A model generated the notes under the pieces. That model saw only the letters and a list, made by a program, of their open reading frames with translations, was not told the DNA's origin and did not search any database. The position numbers were made by a program, and so were the translations under genes. Of a stretch of 45,432 nucleotides of DNA, positions 7,879 to 14,782 are shown one piece after another. The DNA lies in IMG/VR virus record IMGVR_UViG_3300024999_000173, positions 1 through 45,432 of that record; one strand, 5' to 3'. The first letter of the stretch is position 1, and each line of letters opens with the position of its first letter. This DNA comes from a virus.

Positions 7879-9135
7879 TCATATGCCCTCCAGTTCAACT
7901 GCTCCGGGCCTGCCGCCACGTATCGGAAAACGATATGCGATGGGATAGGTACCTGCATCAGCAATGTCGTCCAATTTTCCATCTTTAATGGGCAGGTTAT
8001 CCGGGCCATACGTTTGGTGCTCCAGGGCCTCGGTCAGCAGGGGGCTTTTCTTGGTATTTATAAAGACCCTTCGAAAACCGTTGCCGTTACAGAATGCAGC
8101 ATTGGTGGCGGTGACGCGATCTTTAATGGACGGATTTTTACTGTTCCTTTTCACCAGGAACCCCGCCACTTTCAATAAATTGATATCCGATTTGGTTGCG
8201 TCCACGGATTTCTTTGCATTACCAGTAGCGTCCGGATAAGCAACAATGGGGTGATTTGGAAAGGTCGTCCGTACCCTTGCTATCGATTCCGGGGTGTCGG
8301 CAGATCCGTGAAATTCCCCGATGGAGTGTAAAGTAGTTTCGCCATTTATCCGCCGCTCCACATAAGGCACCGCACAACCCCTACCAGTATTGAAATCAAA
8401 TCCCACGTGCAGTGTTTCGCCGGCAACAGGCTGCACGTCAGTGTTGTTTAATACTCTATCAAAATCCTTCCATACTTCATTAGCGGCAATGTTTACGAAT
8501 TCGCCCAACAGGTAGGCTTTAATCATGGATTGTGGGTATTTCGCAACCATCGCTGAGATATAGTCAGCAGGAAGGTTGCGTTGGTTTGAATGCGTACTCA
8601 TCCGAATAAGCTCTGAATCCTGTATCGGGGCTTTTTCGAAATTGTTGTACATATATTTAAAACCTTCCGGAGATGATATACAATATATCTGATTGCGTTT
8701 ATTGGTTACTTTCTGGCGTATTCGGGCCAGGAATTTATCCACCACTATTTCTGCCTGGGCCTCTGGAATTACGTCAAGTTCATCCAAGAAGGCATCCAGG
8801 ATCGAGAAACCAATGATCGTTTCCGGTTTGGTCATGGACCGGAAGAAGATTTTACCGTACCCCGGCACTGATAGCAGAGAATCGGTCTTATTGAGGCTGT
8901 ACCTCATGTTTGCCCCTATCAGGAGTTCCTCCAGCAGGGGGTAAATAATGTCTCTAATAAGCCCGTAAGTCGGTGCCGAGTATGCCAGATTGCACCCTTT
9001 ATACTTGAAGTAGGTGTCCAGCATCTTCAGAGCTATTGTGAATGTCTTTCCAGACCCAAGACCGGCAGCACAACCAATAAACTTGGCCTGTGATGTATAT
9101 ACTTTGGACTGTGGCCTGGACAGTATTACGTTCAC
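7879..9135 (-). CDS. terL: Terminase large subunit
   Basis: This 418-residue DNA-packaging motor has an ATPase half with Walker A GLGSGKT (residues 25-31), Walker B AFLDE (115-119) and a coupling motif CISSPEG (about 152-158). The nuclease half shows the acidic residues expected of an RNase H-like fold: GFDFN (about 248), YPDATG (about 303) and KLDDIADAGTY near the C-terminus. It starts 4 bp inside the small-subunit gene. The assembly closing as a circle fits either headful packaging or cohesive ends; no cos site was identified. Confidence 0.92.
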   Translation of the reverse strand: MNVILSRPQSKVYTSQAKFIGCAAGLGSGKTFTIALKMLDTYFKYKGCNLAYSAPTYGLIRDIIYPLLEELLIGANMRYSLNKTDSLLSVPGYGKIFFRSMTKPETIIGFSILDAFLDELDVIPEAQAEIVVDKFLARIRQKVTNKRNQIYCISSPEGFKYMYNNFEKAPIQDSELIRMSTHSNQRNLPADYISAMVAKYPQSMIKAYLLGEFVNIAANEVWKDFDRVLNNTDVQPVAGETLHVGFDFNTGRGCAVPYVERRINGETTLHSIGEFHGSADTPESIARVRTTFPNHPIVAYPDATGNAKKSVDATKSDINLLKVAGFLVKRNSKNPSIKDRVTATNAAFCNGNGFRRVFINTKKSPLLTEALEHQTYGPDNLPIKDGKLDDIADAGTYPIAYRFPIRGGRPGAVELEGI

Positions 9136-9608
9136 CCGGACACTTCCTCAGGTTCCGGAGTGGTGTCGATAAAAACGTTAATGGGGTTTGCAACCACTAC
9201 TGGTTCCATGGTACTGAGGCCGTAGAGCGGCAGCTCCAATTTGGTAAGCCGTTCACGCACCTTGGAAAACTTGTCAAGACAATCAACAATGGCCCCGATC
9301 GACATTTCTCTATATTCGGAATGGAACCGAGTCAAAGAGCATTCCAGCATGGAATGAAGTCGACGTATAGCGGCTTTGTTGGATTCTTCTATGAATTTTT
9401 CGTCAGCAGGGGCTGCGTTGGGGAGGGCATCAACCTGTGCGGCGAGATTTTTTGCAGCAATGGGGGAGGTTTCCCAACCCCTATCGGAGGCGAGTCGATA
9501 TAGTTCGCTAGAGGACATGCCGTGGAATTGCAGGGCTAGATCCAGCTCTTCCTGCGTTTCGGCATTCCGGTAAACGAGTTCTAATTCTTTGAGATCGATG
9601 TTGGCCAC
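9132..9608 (-). CDS. terS: Terminase small subunit
   Basis: This 158-residue protein is the first gene of the late operon, directly before terL with a 4-bp overlap. The N-terminus (residues 1-50, DLKELELVYRNAETQEELDLALQFHGM) looks like a helix-turn-helix region. The central part is a long helical stretch (60-130) of the type used for oligomerisation. It would recognise the packaging start site. The assignment rests on position, size and helical build. Confidence 0.75.
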   Translation of the reverse strand: MANIDLKELELVYRNAETQEELDLALQFHGMSSSELYRLASDRGWETSPIAAKNLAAQVDALPNAAPADEKFIEESNKAAIRRLHSMLECSLTRFHSEYREMSIGAIVDCLDKFSKVRERLTKLELPLYGLSTMEPVVVANPINVFIDTTPEPEEVSG

Positions 9609-9644
9609 GGGGAAAATTCGGAGTTAGGGTTCAGTTTTTCTTTC

Positions 9645-9674
9645 ATTATATCACATAGCGGCAGGGCTTGTCAA
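9645..9674 (-). promoter_or_regulatory. Late-operon promoter (P-late)
   Basis: On the minus strand, TTGACA (9674-9669) is followed by an 18-bp spacer and TATAAT (9650-9645), running into GAAAGAAA. It is 36 bp upstream of terS. The -10 and downstream bases are identical to the two plus-strand promoters at 12432 and 20268. Confidence 0.85.
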
Positions 9675-9885
9675 GTTCGTTCCGTAAAATGTAAAAAGAG
9701 GGGGCGGCGGGGGGTTGTTAGGCATTGAAGGAAAGTTTTTGGGACAGGGAAAATGATTAAAGGATGCAGTATAATAGATATAAGAAGATAAACAGAATAT
9801 TTGGGATATGGAGTCCGGAGCCGAGGACCCCCTGCCCTGGATATATACTACTGGGTGGTACCCCCCATGGGTATTGCACTGTGGT

Positions 9886-9906
9886 ACTGTATAAAGGTTA
9901 TACAGT
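9886..9906. promoter_or_regulatory. Palindromic operator/iteron 1
   Basis: A perfect inverted repeat has 9-bp arms, ACTGTATAA and TTATACAGT, around AGG. The core TATAAAGG(T/C)TATACAGTG recurs at 9912 and, less perfectly, at 10010. Confidence 0.75.
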
Positions 9907-9909
9907 GGG

Positions 9910-9929
9910 TGTATAAAGGCTATACAGTG
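9910..9929. promoter_or_regulatory. Palindromic operator/iteron 2
   Basis: TGTATA and TATACA arms flank AAGGC, 22 bp (two helical turns) from the first site. It is followed by ACAGTGCGACACTGTGG, in which ACAGTG and CACTGT half-sites face each other. Confidence 0.7.
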
Positions 9930-10007
9930 CGACACTGTGGTAACAAACACAGAGCCAGCCAGGGACGCGGGCTGTAGAGCTACACCATCAGATACCACGC
10001 TGTGGTG

Positions 10008-10030
10008 CATAAAGGCTATACAGTGCGACA
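10008..10030. promoter_or_regulatory. Operator/iteron 3, imperfect
   Basis: CATAAAGGCTATACAGTGCGAC repeats most of site 2 about 98 bp further on, again preceded by a CTGTGGT half-site. The left arm is degenerate. Confidence 0.6.
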
Positions 10031-10234
10031 ACGTGACATGGCGTCGCTACGGTGTAGTACACAACGGGTGGTAGTGCCGGGACCGAATACCCCTAGCGGA
10101 GATACCTATGCGGAAGATTCCGGTGGCACGGGGCTTGCAATTCTAATGGTAAGAGAGGTTCAGATCGTCCCGGAGAGAGGCCGGATACGGAGCATCGGTG
10201 CACATAATCATTGTAATTTAAATAGGAGTCCGCC

Positions 10235-10384
10235 ATGCAGAACACCAGGACACGCAAACCAGCACGAGAGATCCGGGTTTTAGACTCGTTCGATCCCGAT
10301 CGCGAAATCGCTCAGGCCATTCGGGAAATTGAGAGACGCACTCGCTCTCGTAGGTCCTCAGGCCGTCGTAAAACAGAATATTGA
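10235..10384 (+). CDS. 49-residue Arg-rich protein, first early gene
   Basis: The ATG at 10235 has AGGAG 7 bp upstream. The product starts MQNTRTRKPAREIRV and ends RRTRSRRSSGRRKTEY, so it is strongly basic with an acidic middle (DSFDPDREIAQAI). A short Arg-rich tail suggests nucleic-acid binding. As the first gene after the divergent control region it could be a regulator or host-takeover peptide. The family was not recognised. Confidence 0.6.
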   Translation: MQNTRTRKPAREIRVLDSFDPDREIAQAIREIERRTRSRRSSGRRKTEY

Positions 10385-10460
10385 CAAGCCACACAGGACG
10401 TGGTTTAATGGGAGAAAGATAGGGGCAACAAGCCCACCAGCCACCACTAGGAGAATCGCC

Positions 10461-11093
10461 ATGAAGAAAGCATACCGGAACACCGAAGGAAACGTCTGGG
10501 TTGTAGAGATCGTTGCAGCAGCTAAAGGTTGGACGACCATTCAGTTTGACGACGGAACCCAGAAGAAGGTCAGGCCCTCGACCCTGGAAGAGATCGCTGT
10601 TGAGGAACCCGTAGCCGAGATCGAGGAAACCGAGCCTGCGGCAGAACTTGAGCCGATCGAGTTGACCTGCCCGGAATGCGAACACATCTTCCTGCTGAAA
10701 CGCCCGAAGCTCTCGGTCCAGTGCCCCAAATGCGGAGCCTGGATTCAGGTCCGGATTAAAGCGGATCTCACGCACTACGTACGAGGTTTGGGGGTCACTC
10801 CTTCCGGCCACGACACCTTGGATATTGGCGACGAGACGGCGGACATCTTCCGGGGTTTGACGGCAGGTGATGCCATCCATGTTGCGGCAGGACGGCTGAT
10901 CCGGATCGGTCAGGCCAATATGACCAGGGGATTTCGGAAAGCGTACAACGGTCACACAGGTGGAGCCTGGAATCTGGAGGCCATGGTCAGCTACCTGCAG
11001 GATCGCTACGGATCCCGGAATAACGGCATGGTTCGGATGAATTGCGGGAATCTGGTCCGGGCAGCAGCACGAAGGGCAGCAGAGCAGATCTAG
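10461..11093 (+). CDS. Zinc-ribbon protein of unknown function
   Basis: The start was set at the ATG at 10461, which has AGGAG upstream. An in-frame upstream start at 10329 would overlap the 49-residue gene and lacks a ribosome site. The 210 residues comprise an N-terminal small beta domain (residues 1-40, NTEGNVWVVEIVAAAKGWTTIQFDDG), an acidic linker and a zinc ribbon (CPECEHIF then CPKCG, about 70-96). A helical C-terminal domain (about 105-210, GRLIRIGQANMTRGFRKAYNGHTGGAWN) follows. Early position and the ribbon suggest DNA or RNA binding. Confidence 0.75.
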   Translation: MKKAYRNTEGNVWVVEIVAAAKGWTTIQFDDGTQKKVRPSTLEEIAVEEPVAEIEETEPAAELEPIELTCPECEHIFLLKRPKLSVQCPKCGAWIQVRIKADLTHYVRGLGVTPSGHDTLDIGDETADIFRGLTAGDAIHVAAGRLIRIGQANMTRGFRKAYNGHTGGAWNLEAMVSYLQDRYGSRNNGMVRMNCGNLVRAAARRAAEQI

Positions 11094-11174
11094 ATGGCGG
11101 ATTCGGGGACCTGGGAAACCGGGTCCCCTGATCTGGCATTTGGGCCAGCAAACAACCACCACAGGAGAAACACT

Positions 11175-11261
11175 ATGAAATACTTCTTACTAACAGCAGT
11201 GGGTTTCCCAGTAGTTTTTTTCCTATACGAGATTATTAAACTCGCTCAAACCCTTAACTAA
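11175..11261 (+). CDS. 28-residue membrane peptide
   Basis: ATG at 11175 follows a strong leader, AACCACCACAGGAG. The peptide MKYFLLTAVGFPVVFFLYEI is one hydrophobic helix, ending KLAQTLN. Small membrane peptides near the start of early operons often target host envelope functions; here that is only inference. Confidence 0.55.
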   Translation: MKYFLLTAVGFPVVFFLYEIIKLAQTLN

Positions 11262-11273
11262 AGGTATTTAGCC

Positions 11274-11819
11274 ATGGAAAAGCTTACTAAACGCGAATGC
11301 TACCTGTTCTCGGACCCAGGCCGTATTTACGACCTTATCGGTTGGGATGCCGCCACTAAACAATACCGGCTGCAGGACGACGACGGCAGGGTCGTTAATG
11401 TTTCGCAAAATAAGTTTGTGCCCGTGTCCCTGGCAGGAGAGGATTTAGTCCTGGCCTCTGATACGGGAGAAATAGTGCCGGCGAACGAAGCCATGGAACG
11501 GGGTCTGGCGATAGCCCTTCCTGAGCCTTCCGTTGGCCCTTCCTTGCACTCTCCAGCGACCACGGCCAATAAGCCGCGTAGACCCTCGAAAACGAAGGAC
11601 AAAAGCGCGGAGGCCACGGGAGCGGCAGCGGAGGCCCGATCGAGGGTCCGGGAGCTTTTGACCGGAAAAAGCCGGAACGAAATGGCAGAGGCGGCAGCAG
11701 GGGTACTGGGTGTTTCAGCCGAGGACCTAATAGCAAAATACGCACACCTAGACAACGGCAGATTCCGCATGGTCCTGGGAAACAGAATGGTGGGCGTATT
11801 TAAACTTTCAATCTCATAA
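11274..11819 (+). CDS. Early protein of unknown function
   Basis: This 181-residue protein has an N-terminal domain (about residues 1-75) with strand-rich motifs IYDLIGWDAATKQYRLQDDDGRVVNVSQNKFVPV, resembling small SH3-like folds. A low-complexity Pro/Ala/Lys linker spans about 80-118. A helical C-terminal domain (120-181, RNEMAEAAAGVLGVSAEDLIAKYAHLDNGRFRM) reads like a small DNA-binding helical bundle. No family was recognised. The gene-free repeat region follows. Confidence 0.65.
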   Translation: MEKLTKRECYLFSDPGRIYDLIGWDAATKQYRLQDDDGRVVNVSQNKFVPVSLAGEDLVLASDTGEIVPANEAMERGLAIALPEPSVGPSLHSPATTANKPRRPSKTKDKSAEATGAAAEARSRVRELLTGKSRNEMAEAAAGVLGVSAEDLIAKYAHLDNGRFRMVLGNRMVGVFKLSIS

Positions 11820-11892
11820 CAGACAACGCCTGACAAGTGCAGTAACAATTTTACTTCTAATATAAGTACATCACCGCTCTAAGGCTGTTAGG

Positions 11893-11965
11893 GCCTAACA
11901 ACCAGCGAATCGGCGGTTGTTAGGCACAGGCCGACAGGCCCCGAAGAACGGGCCACGACGAGGGT
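11893..11965. repeat. Two-hairpin element, copy A
   Basis: Hairpin 1 has perfect 11-bp arms, GCCTAACAACC (11893-11903) and GGTTGTTAGGC (11915-11925), with an 11-nt loop. Hairpin 2 pairs GGCCC (11937-11941) with GGGCC (11950-11954). The element ends in CGAGGGT. Copy B at 12058 keeps the order and spacing. Confidence 0.75.
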
Positions 11966-12057
11966 AACTGAATATTGAGATGACGAGCGTAGTGCCCTGT
12001 CACCGTAGTAATTGAAAGTTGAAATACGACAACAGATAATCGCAAAGTGACAAGCTT

Positions 12058-12126
12058 CTAACAACCGGGTGAAGCGTTGTTAGGCACCTGCCACAGAGGC
12101 CGCGTACGACGGGCCTTGGCGAGGGT
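12058..12126. repeat. Two-hairpin element, copy B
   Basis: CTAACAAC (12058-12065) pairs with GTTGTTAG (12076-12083). AGGCC (12097-12101) pairs with GGCCT (12112-12116), and CGAGGGT closes the element as in copy A. The second stem differs from copy A in sequence but still pairs, a compensatory-type change. Confidence 0.75.
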
Positions 12127-12431
12127 CGGTAGAAGAGCAGAGCCGCTTTTTTAAGGTCCGGAGAGCGCTTGTCTGTCACTCGTGACTCTTTAGTGAAGGT
12201 AAAATGACAAAATGACAGACAGACCGCTTTCTAAAACTTATGAAGACTAACAGATTAACAAAGGCCCCCTACCCCTTTACATACAGCTCCACTGCTGTTA
12301 GGCATCCTCCTTCACAGGTGCTCCATCGTGTCAGGCGTTGTCGCCTGGCGGTACTCGATCGTTAGGCACACCTGACAAGGCGCAGCGGCCCTCTATTCCA
12401 CCCTGGTCCCTGCCGCCCGTAAAATAGGTAC

Positions 12432-12461
12432 TTGACACGACCCGTGTCGTCATGGTATAAT
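12432..12461 (+). promoter_or_regulatory. Early promoter P2 with operator
   Basis: TTGACA (12432-12437), 18-bp spacer, TATAAT (12456-12461), then GAAAGAAAGG. A perfect palindrome GACACG-ACC-CGTGTC (12434-12448) overlaps the -35 and spacer, an ideal repressor site. It serves the gene at 12515 and those after it. Confidence 0.88.
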
Positions 12462-12514
12462 GAAAGAAAGGTCAGAGGCGATCACCGCCCCTGCCGCATC
12501 CCCAGGAGAACCAA

Positions 12515-12976
12515 ATGGAGAAGATTAATTTAGATAACGGAAAGTATATAGTAATAATCCATGATAACTACACCATGGAAGCATTACGCTATGGAGAACC
12601 TTGGCGGAATTTAACCGGGGACAATTTAATTTATTATATGTTCCAGCGCATTATTGACTTAGAAGAAAGAATTAAACACAGCAAAGGGAAACAAGTAATA
12701 AACAGAGCAAACCTGCTGCGAATCATTCGGCGCGAAGCCCCGGCCTTCGAAATCCGTTTCACCGGCTACTGGGCCGATGCCCGTAAATCCCCCAAATTCA
12801 TCGATGGCAAGTCTATGAGGTTCCGCATAGCCCCTGACGCCCAGCCCTGCGACCTTTTAAAATATGCCGCCTATCTTGGAGCTAAGGTCTATGGCCTCAC
12901 CGGGGCAAATTTTGCCGTCACTGTAAATCAAAGCCCATACTGCGGGAAAACCTACTATATCGAGTTCACACTCTAA
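12515..12976 (+). CDS. Conserved phage early protein, function unknown
   Basis: This 153-residue protein follows P2 and a CAGGAG site. The N-terminal part (NGKYIVIIHDNYTMEALRYGEPWRNLTGDNLIYYM) resembles small proteins found in many phage early regions that have no assigned function. The second half (about residues 70-153) is strand-rich with Cys near 108 and 144. The first 180 bp are AT-rich while the second half is GC-rich, suggesting a mosaic. A UUCG-loop hairpin follows the stop. Confidence 0.65.
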   Translation: MEKINLDNGKYIVIIHDNYTMEALRYGEPWRNLTGDNLIYYMFQRIIDLEERIKHSKGKQVINRANLLRIIRREAPAFEIRFTGYWADARKSPKFIDGKSMRFRIAPDAQPCDLLKYAAYLGAKVYGLTGANFAVTVNQSPYCGKTYYIEFTL

Positions 12977-12986
12977 ACCCTTAACC

Positions 12987-13004
12987 GGGGGGCTTCGGCC
13001 TCCC
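12987..13004 (+). terminator. UUCG-loop hairpin after the 153-residue gene
   Basis: A stem of GGGGGGC with GCCTCCC (one G-U pair) is closed by a UUCG tetraloop 10 bp after the stop. There is no T tract, so it may be an attenuator, an RNA-stability hairpin or a weak terminator. A similar hairpin with the same AACCGGGGG lead follows purZ. Confidence 0.5.
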
Positions 13005-13019
13005 TGCTGGAGGACCGCT

Positions 13020-13211
13020 ATAGTTATTTTAAATTTAGGAAAGAGTAAGACAGCTAAAGGAACCGAAGAAATTCTGCCAACTGTCCGGCATCACGAGGCC
13101 CTGATCTTTTATCGGTTTACTACCGAATCCGGCCATATTTACACCGCGTTAAAGCATTCGGTGGATTCCTGCCGGGACGACGTGGCCAAGCAAATAAAGA
13201 GGAAAAAATGA
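13020..13211 (+). CDS. 63-codon frame lacking a canonical start
   Basis: The frame is open from an upstream stop and encodes a protein-like sequence (LNLGKSKTAKGTEEILPTVRHH, then EALIFYRFTTESGHIYTALKH, ending VAKQIKRKK). Its TGA overlaps the ATG of the next small gene. GGAGG stands at 13009-13013 at normal spacing, but the codon at the expected place (13020) is ATA and no ATG, GTG or TTG precedes the conserved-looking part. It may be a rare-start gene, a base error in an ATG, or a decaying gene. Confidence 0.45.
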   Translation: MVILNLGKSKTAKGTEEILPTVRHHEALIFYRFTTESGHIYTALKHSVDSCRDDVAKQIKRKK

Positions 13212-13324
13212 AACTGATTCTTAAAATAATCCTGGCGGTTTTAATTTTGATCCTTTTCGGTGTCGCAGGAGAAATGGACTATCAGGATTATGCCGCCCAT
13301 CACCAGCCAACCACCCAATATTAA
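13208..13324 (+). CDS. 38-residue single-pass membrane protein
   Basis: The ATG overlaps the preceding stop (ATGA). The product starts MKLILKIILAVLILILFGVA, a signal-anchor helix, followed by a short polar, His-rich tail (MDYQDYAAHHQPTTQY). The function is unknown. Confidence 0.55.
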   Translation: MKLILKIILAVLILILFGVAGEMDYQDYAAHHQPTTQY

Positions 13325-13335
13325 GGAGAATAACT

Positions 13336-13737
13336 ATGAACGCACAAGAATTAATCGAAAGGCAACGCAACCAAGTCGTCTATGCCGCCAAAGAATTGAT
13401 AAAGGTCCGGGAAGTAGTTAAAGCATTTCCGGAAGGATATAGCCGATTTGCTTTTATGGGAAATGGCACAATTTTCCTGAAGGATATCCGTGGATTTAAG
13501 GAGTTATTGGTCCTGCTGGCAGAAATTGACCACCTGGGGCCGGAGTTGAGTAACTACTACCTGGAGAACAACGATGCCATTCGGTTAAATTTCATCCTCG
13601 GCAAGGATTTAGAGATTAACATCTGCTGTCACGGCGATATTGAAAAAGTCCTGGAATGCTTCACCAACGGCGACTGTAAGCTGGTGATTATGAAGCCGGA
13701 GCCAAGTCCCGTTGCAACCCTGCAGTGTATGAGGTAA
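13336..13737 (+). CDS. Early protein of unknown function
   Basis: This 133-residue protein follows an AAGGAG ribosome site. It has an N-terminal helix (AQELIERQRNQVVYAAKELIKV) and then an alternating beta/alpha region (SRFAFMGNGTIFLKDIRGFKELLVLLAEID). The pattern is of a small globular protein with conserved-looking hydrophobic spacing but no known motif. The last codons nearly touch the next gene. Confidence 0.65.
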   Translation: MNAQELIERQRNQVVYAAKELIKVREVVKAFPEGYSRFAFMGNGTIFLKDIRGFKELLVLLAEIDHLGPELSNYYLENNDAIRLNFILGKDLEINICCHGDIEKVLECFTNGDCKLVIMKPEPSPVATLQCMR

Positions 13738-13742
13738 TAATT

Positions 13743-14066
13743 ATGAAGATCCTTACAAAAGAAGAACTGGCCATGGTCCAATGGATCGATAACGCCAGCT
13801 ACTACGAATTATTAAGATATTGGCGGTTCTTGCCGATCGGACACCCCCTGCTGCAGGGTGAGATAGGCAGATATTTCATCGATTCGTTCTTCCACAAAAA
13901 GAAGAAATGTTCTGATCCCGTAATGGTAAGCAAGATGGTTGGTTGGGCCGATGTAAAGGTCGTGGACAAGGTTTGGATGTTGCCGGAAACCACCCCCCTG
14001 CCGCACCCATCAGAAGAGCTTACCAAGGCCCTGGATCAGATAAAAAACAAACTAGGAGGAAAATAA
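13743..14066 (+). CDS. Conserved small phage protein (YYELLRYWRF type)
   Basis: The ATG at 13743 has GAGG just upstream within the previous stop region. An in-frame ATG at 13725 would lie inside that gene. The 107-residue product begins MKILTKEELAMVQWIDNAS and continues YYELLRYWRFLPIGHPLLQG, a pattern common in small early proteins of many tailed phages with no known function. Its stop overlaps the ATG of the Cys-repeat gene (TAATG). Confidence 0.7.
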   Translation: MKILTKEELAMVQWIDNASYYELLRYWRFLPIGHPLLQGEIGRYFIDSFFHKKKKCSDPVMVSKMVGWADVKVVDKVWMLPETTPLPHPSEELTKALDQIKNKLGGK

Positions 14067-14590
14067 TGGAAAAGATTGACGACAGATGGGTCGACGAAAA
14101 AGGCAATTCCTGGAACTGCGATTATTATTCCAAAGGTATGGCAGAACAGAACAGCAAATCATTAATTGGTTGTAGTGGTTGTAGTGATTGTAGTGATTGT
14201 AGTTATTGTAGTGGTTGTCGTGATTGTAGTGATTGTAGTGATTGTAGTTATTGTAGTGGTTGTCGTGGTTGTCGTGGTTGTCGTGGTTGTCGTGATTGTA
14301 GTGATTGTAGTGATTGTAGTGATTGTCGTGATTGTAGTGATTGTCGTGGTTGTCGTGGTTGTAGTGATTTTAAAAGAAACCCACAAAGGATCGTTTCGCC
14401 CCGGATGGGTTCACGAAACGAACAGACTATAGTTTATTGGGACTGTGACATTTTCCTGGTCCAGTGTGGGTGTTTTAGTGGAACTCTTTTACAGTTTGAA
14501 AACACAGTAGTTGATCGCTATGGGGCCAATGAACACGGGAACAGGTACTTGGATTTTATTAATCTAGTCTGGACAATGATGGAAGTGTAA
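14066..14590 (+). CDS. Cys-triplet repeat protein
   Basis: This 174-residue protein starts at 14066 after AGGAGGAAAATA. Residues 36-101 consist of 22 uninterrupted triplets, each beginning with Cys (CSD, CSG, CSY, CRD, CRG). A Cys every third residue suggests a narrow beta-solenoid or a metal-binding or disulfide-locked rod. The flanks are ordinary: an N-terminal WVDEKGNSWNCDYYSKG segment and a C-terminal globular domain (about residues 102-174) with NEQTIVYWDCDIFLVQCGCF. The function is unknown. A GC-rich hairpin starts immediately after the stop. Confidence 0.8.
   Translation: MEKIDDRWVDEKGNSWNCDYYSKGMAEQNSKSLIGCSGCSDCSDCSYCSGCRDCSDCSDCSYCSGCRGCRGCRGCRDCSDCSDCSDCRDCSDCRGCRGCSDFKRNPQRIVSPRMGSRNEQTIVYWDCDIFLVQCGCFSGTLLQFENTVVDRYGANEHGNRYLDFINLVWTMMEV
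14171..14368 (+). repeat. 22 x 9-bp coding repeat
   Basis: The unit is TGT (A/C)GT (G/T)(A/G)T, 22 copies without interruption. Only three positions of nine vary, so the variation is confined to what gives Ser/Arg at position 2 and Asp/Gly/Tyr at position 3. Confidence 0.95.
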
Positions 14591-14613
14591 GGCCCGTGTT
14601 CCACGCACGGGCC
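14591..14613 (+). terminator. GC-rich hairpin after the Cys-repeat gene
   Basis: A perfect 8-bp stem, GGCCCGTG and CACGGGCC, encloses a 7-nt loop, directly after the stop codon. Only TT follows, so termination would be weak. TTGACA follows at 14614 with a poor -10 (TAACTG) 18 bp on, a possible weak promoter. Confidence 0.55.
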
Positions 14614-14665
14614 TTGACAAAACGTTCAAGGTGTGGTTAACTGAAGGGACGCGTGAGGCGCGACG

Positions 14666-14782
14666 ATGAACAACCTAAGACTAGACATAATGACAGCGAT
14701 CTTTTTCGGGGCGATCTTTAAGGCGATCTCCCATACTGCTAAGATCATCTTCATAATCCTCTACTCAGTGTTCAAACGATGA
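14666..14782 (+). CDS. 38-residue membrane protein
   Basis: ATG at 14666 follows GAGGCG, and its TGA overlaps the next ATG. The sequence MNNLRLDIMTAIFFGAIFKA and the following IIFIILYSVFKR give one or two short hydrophobic helices with a basic C-terminus. The function is unknown. Confidence 0.5.
   Translation: MNNLRLDIMTAIFFGAIFKAISHTAKIIFIILYSVFKR

Larger units (their letters stand above)
9675..10234. promoter_or_regulatory. Divergent control region between late and early blocks
   Basis: This stretch of about 560 bp has no supportable gene. It separates the two divergent transcription units and holds the palindrome array at 9886-10030, one GTTGTTAGGCA motif (9714-9724, shared with the 11.8-12.5 kb gap), and a TATAAT on the plus strand at 9770-9775 with no good -35. 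The last 35 bp hold the ribosome-binding site of the first early gene. The early promoter itself is not clear, which suggests an activated promoter. Replication origin function is possible but unproven. Confidence 0.6.
11820..12431. other. Gene-free region with structured repeats
   Basis: No frame with a credible start and ribosome site is visible on either strand. The region holds two copies of a two-hairpin element (11893-11965 and 12058-12126), a perfect hairpin at 12332-12347 (CAGGCG/CGCCTG around TTGT), and further single GTTAGGCA motifs at 12297 and 12361. It ends at the 12432 promoter. Structured RNA, regulator sites or a replication origin are all possible. Confidence 0.6.

Noticed and set aside
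9651-10031. 126-codon minus-strand frame in the control region
   Set aside because: Low-complexity translation (runs of Pro, Tyr/Ile clusters), no ribosome site, and it covers the promoter and palindrome array.
10130-10200. Possible tRNA (GGTTCAGATC resembles a T-arm)
   Set aside because: The flanking bases do not form a T-stem or acceptor stem and no anticodon arm could be drawn.
10329-10460. Upstream extension of the zinc-ribbon protein
   Set aside because: It would overlap the 49-residue gene, lacks a ribosome site, and the ATG at 10461 has AGGAG at correct spacing.
11893-12126. Integron attC-like sites (GCCTAAC ... GTTAGGC)
   Set aside because: The R-box sequences fit, but the arms are only 33 bp apart, too short for attC, and there is no integron integrase or cassette pattern.
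14162-14432. Poly-Thr and poly-Val/Ile frames over the 9-bp repeat
   Set aside because: They are other-frame readings of the Cys-triplet repeat. The Cys frame alone has a ribosome site, a coupled start and non-repetitive flanking domains.
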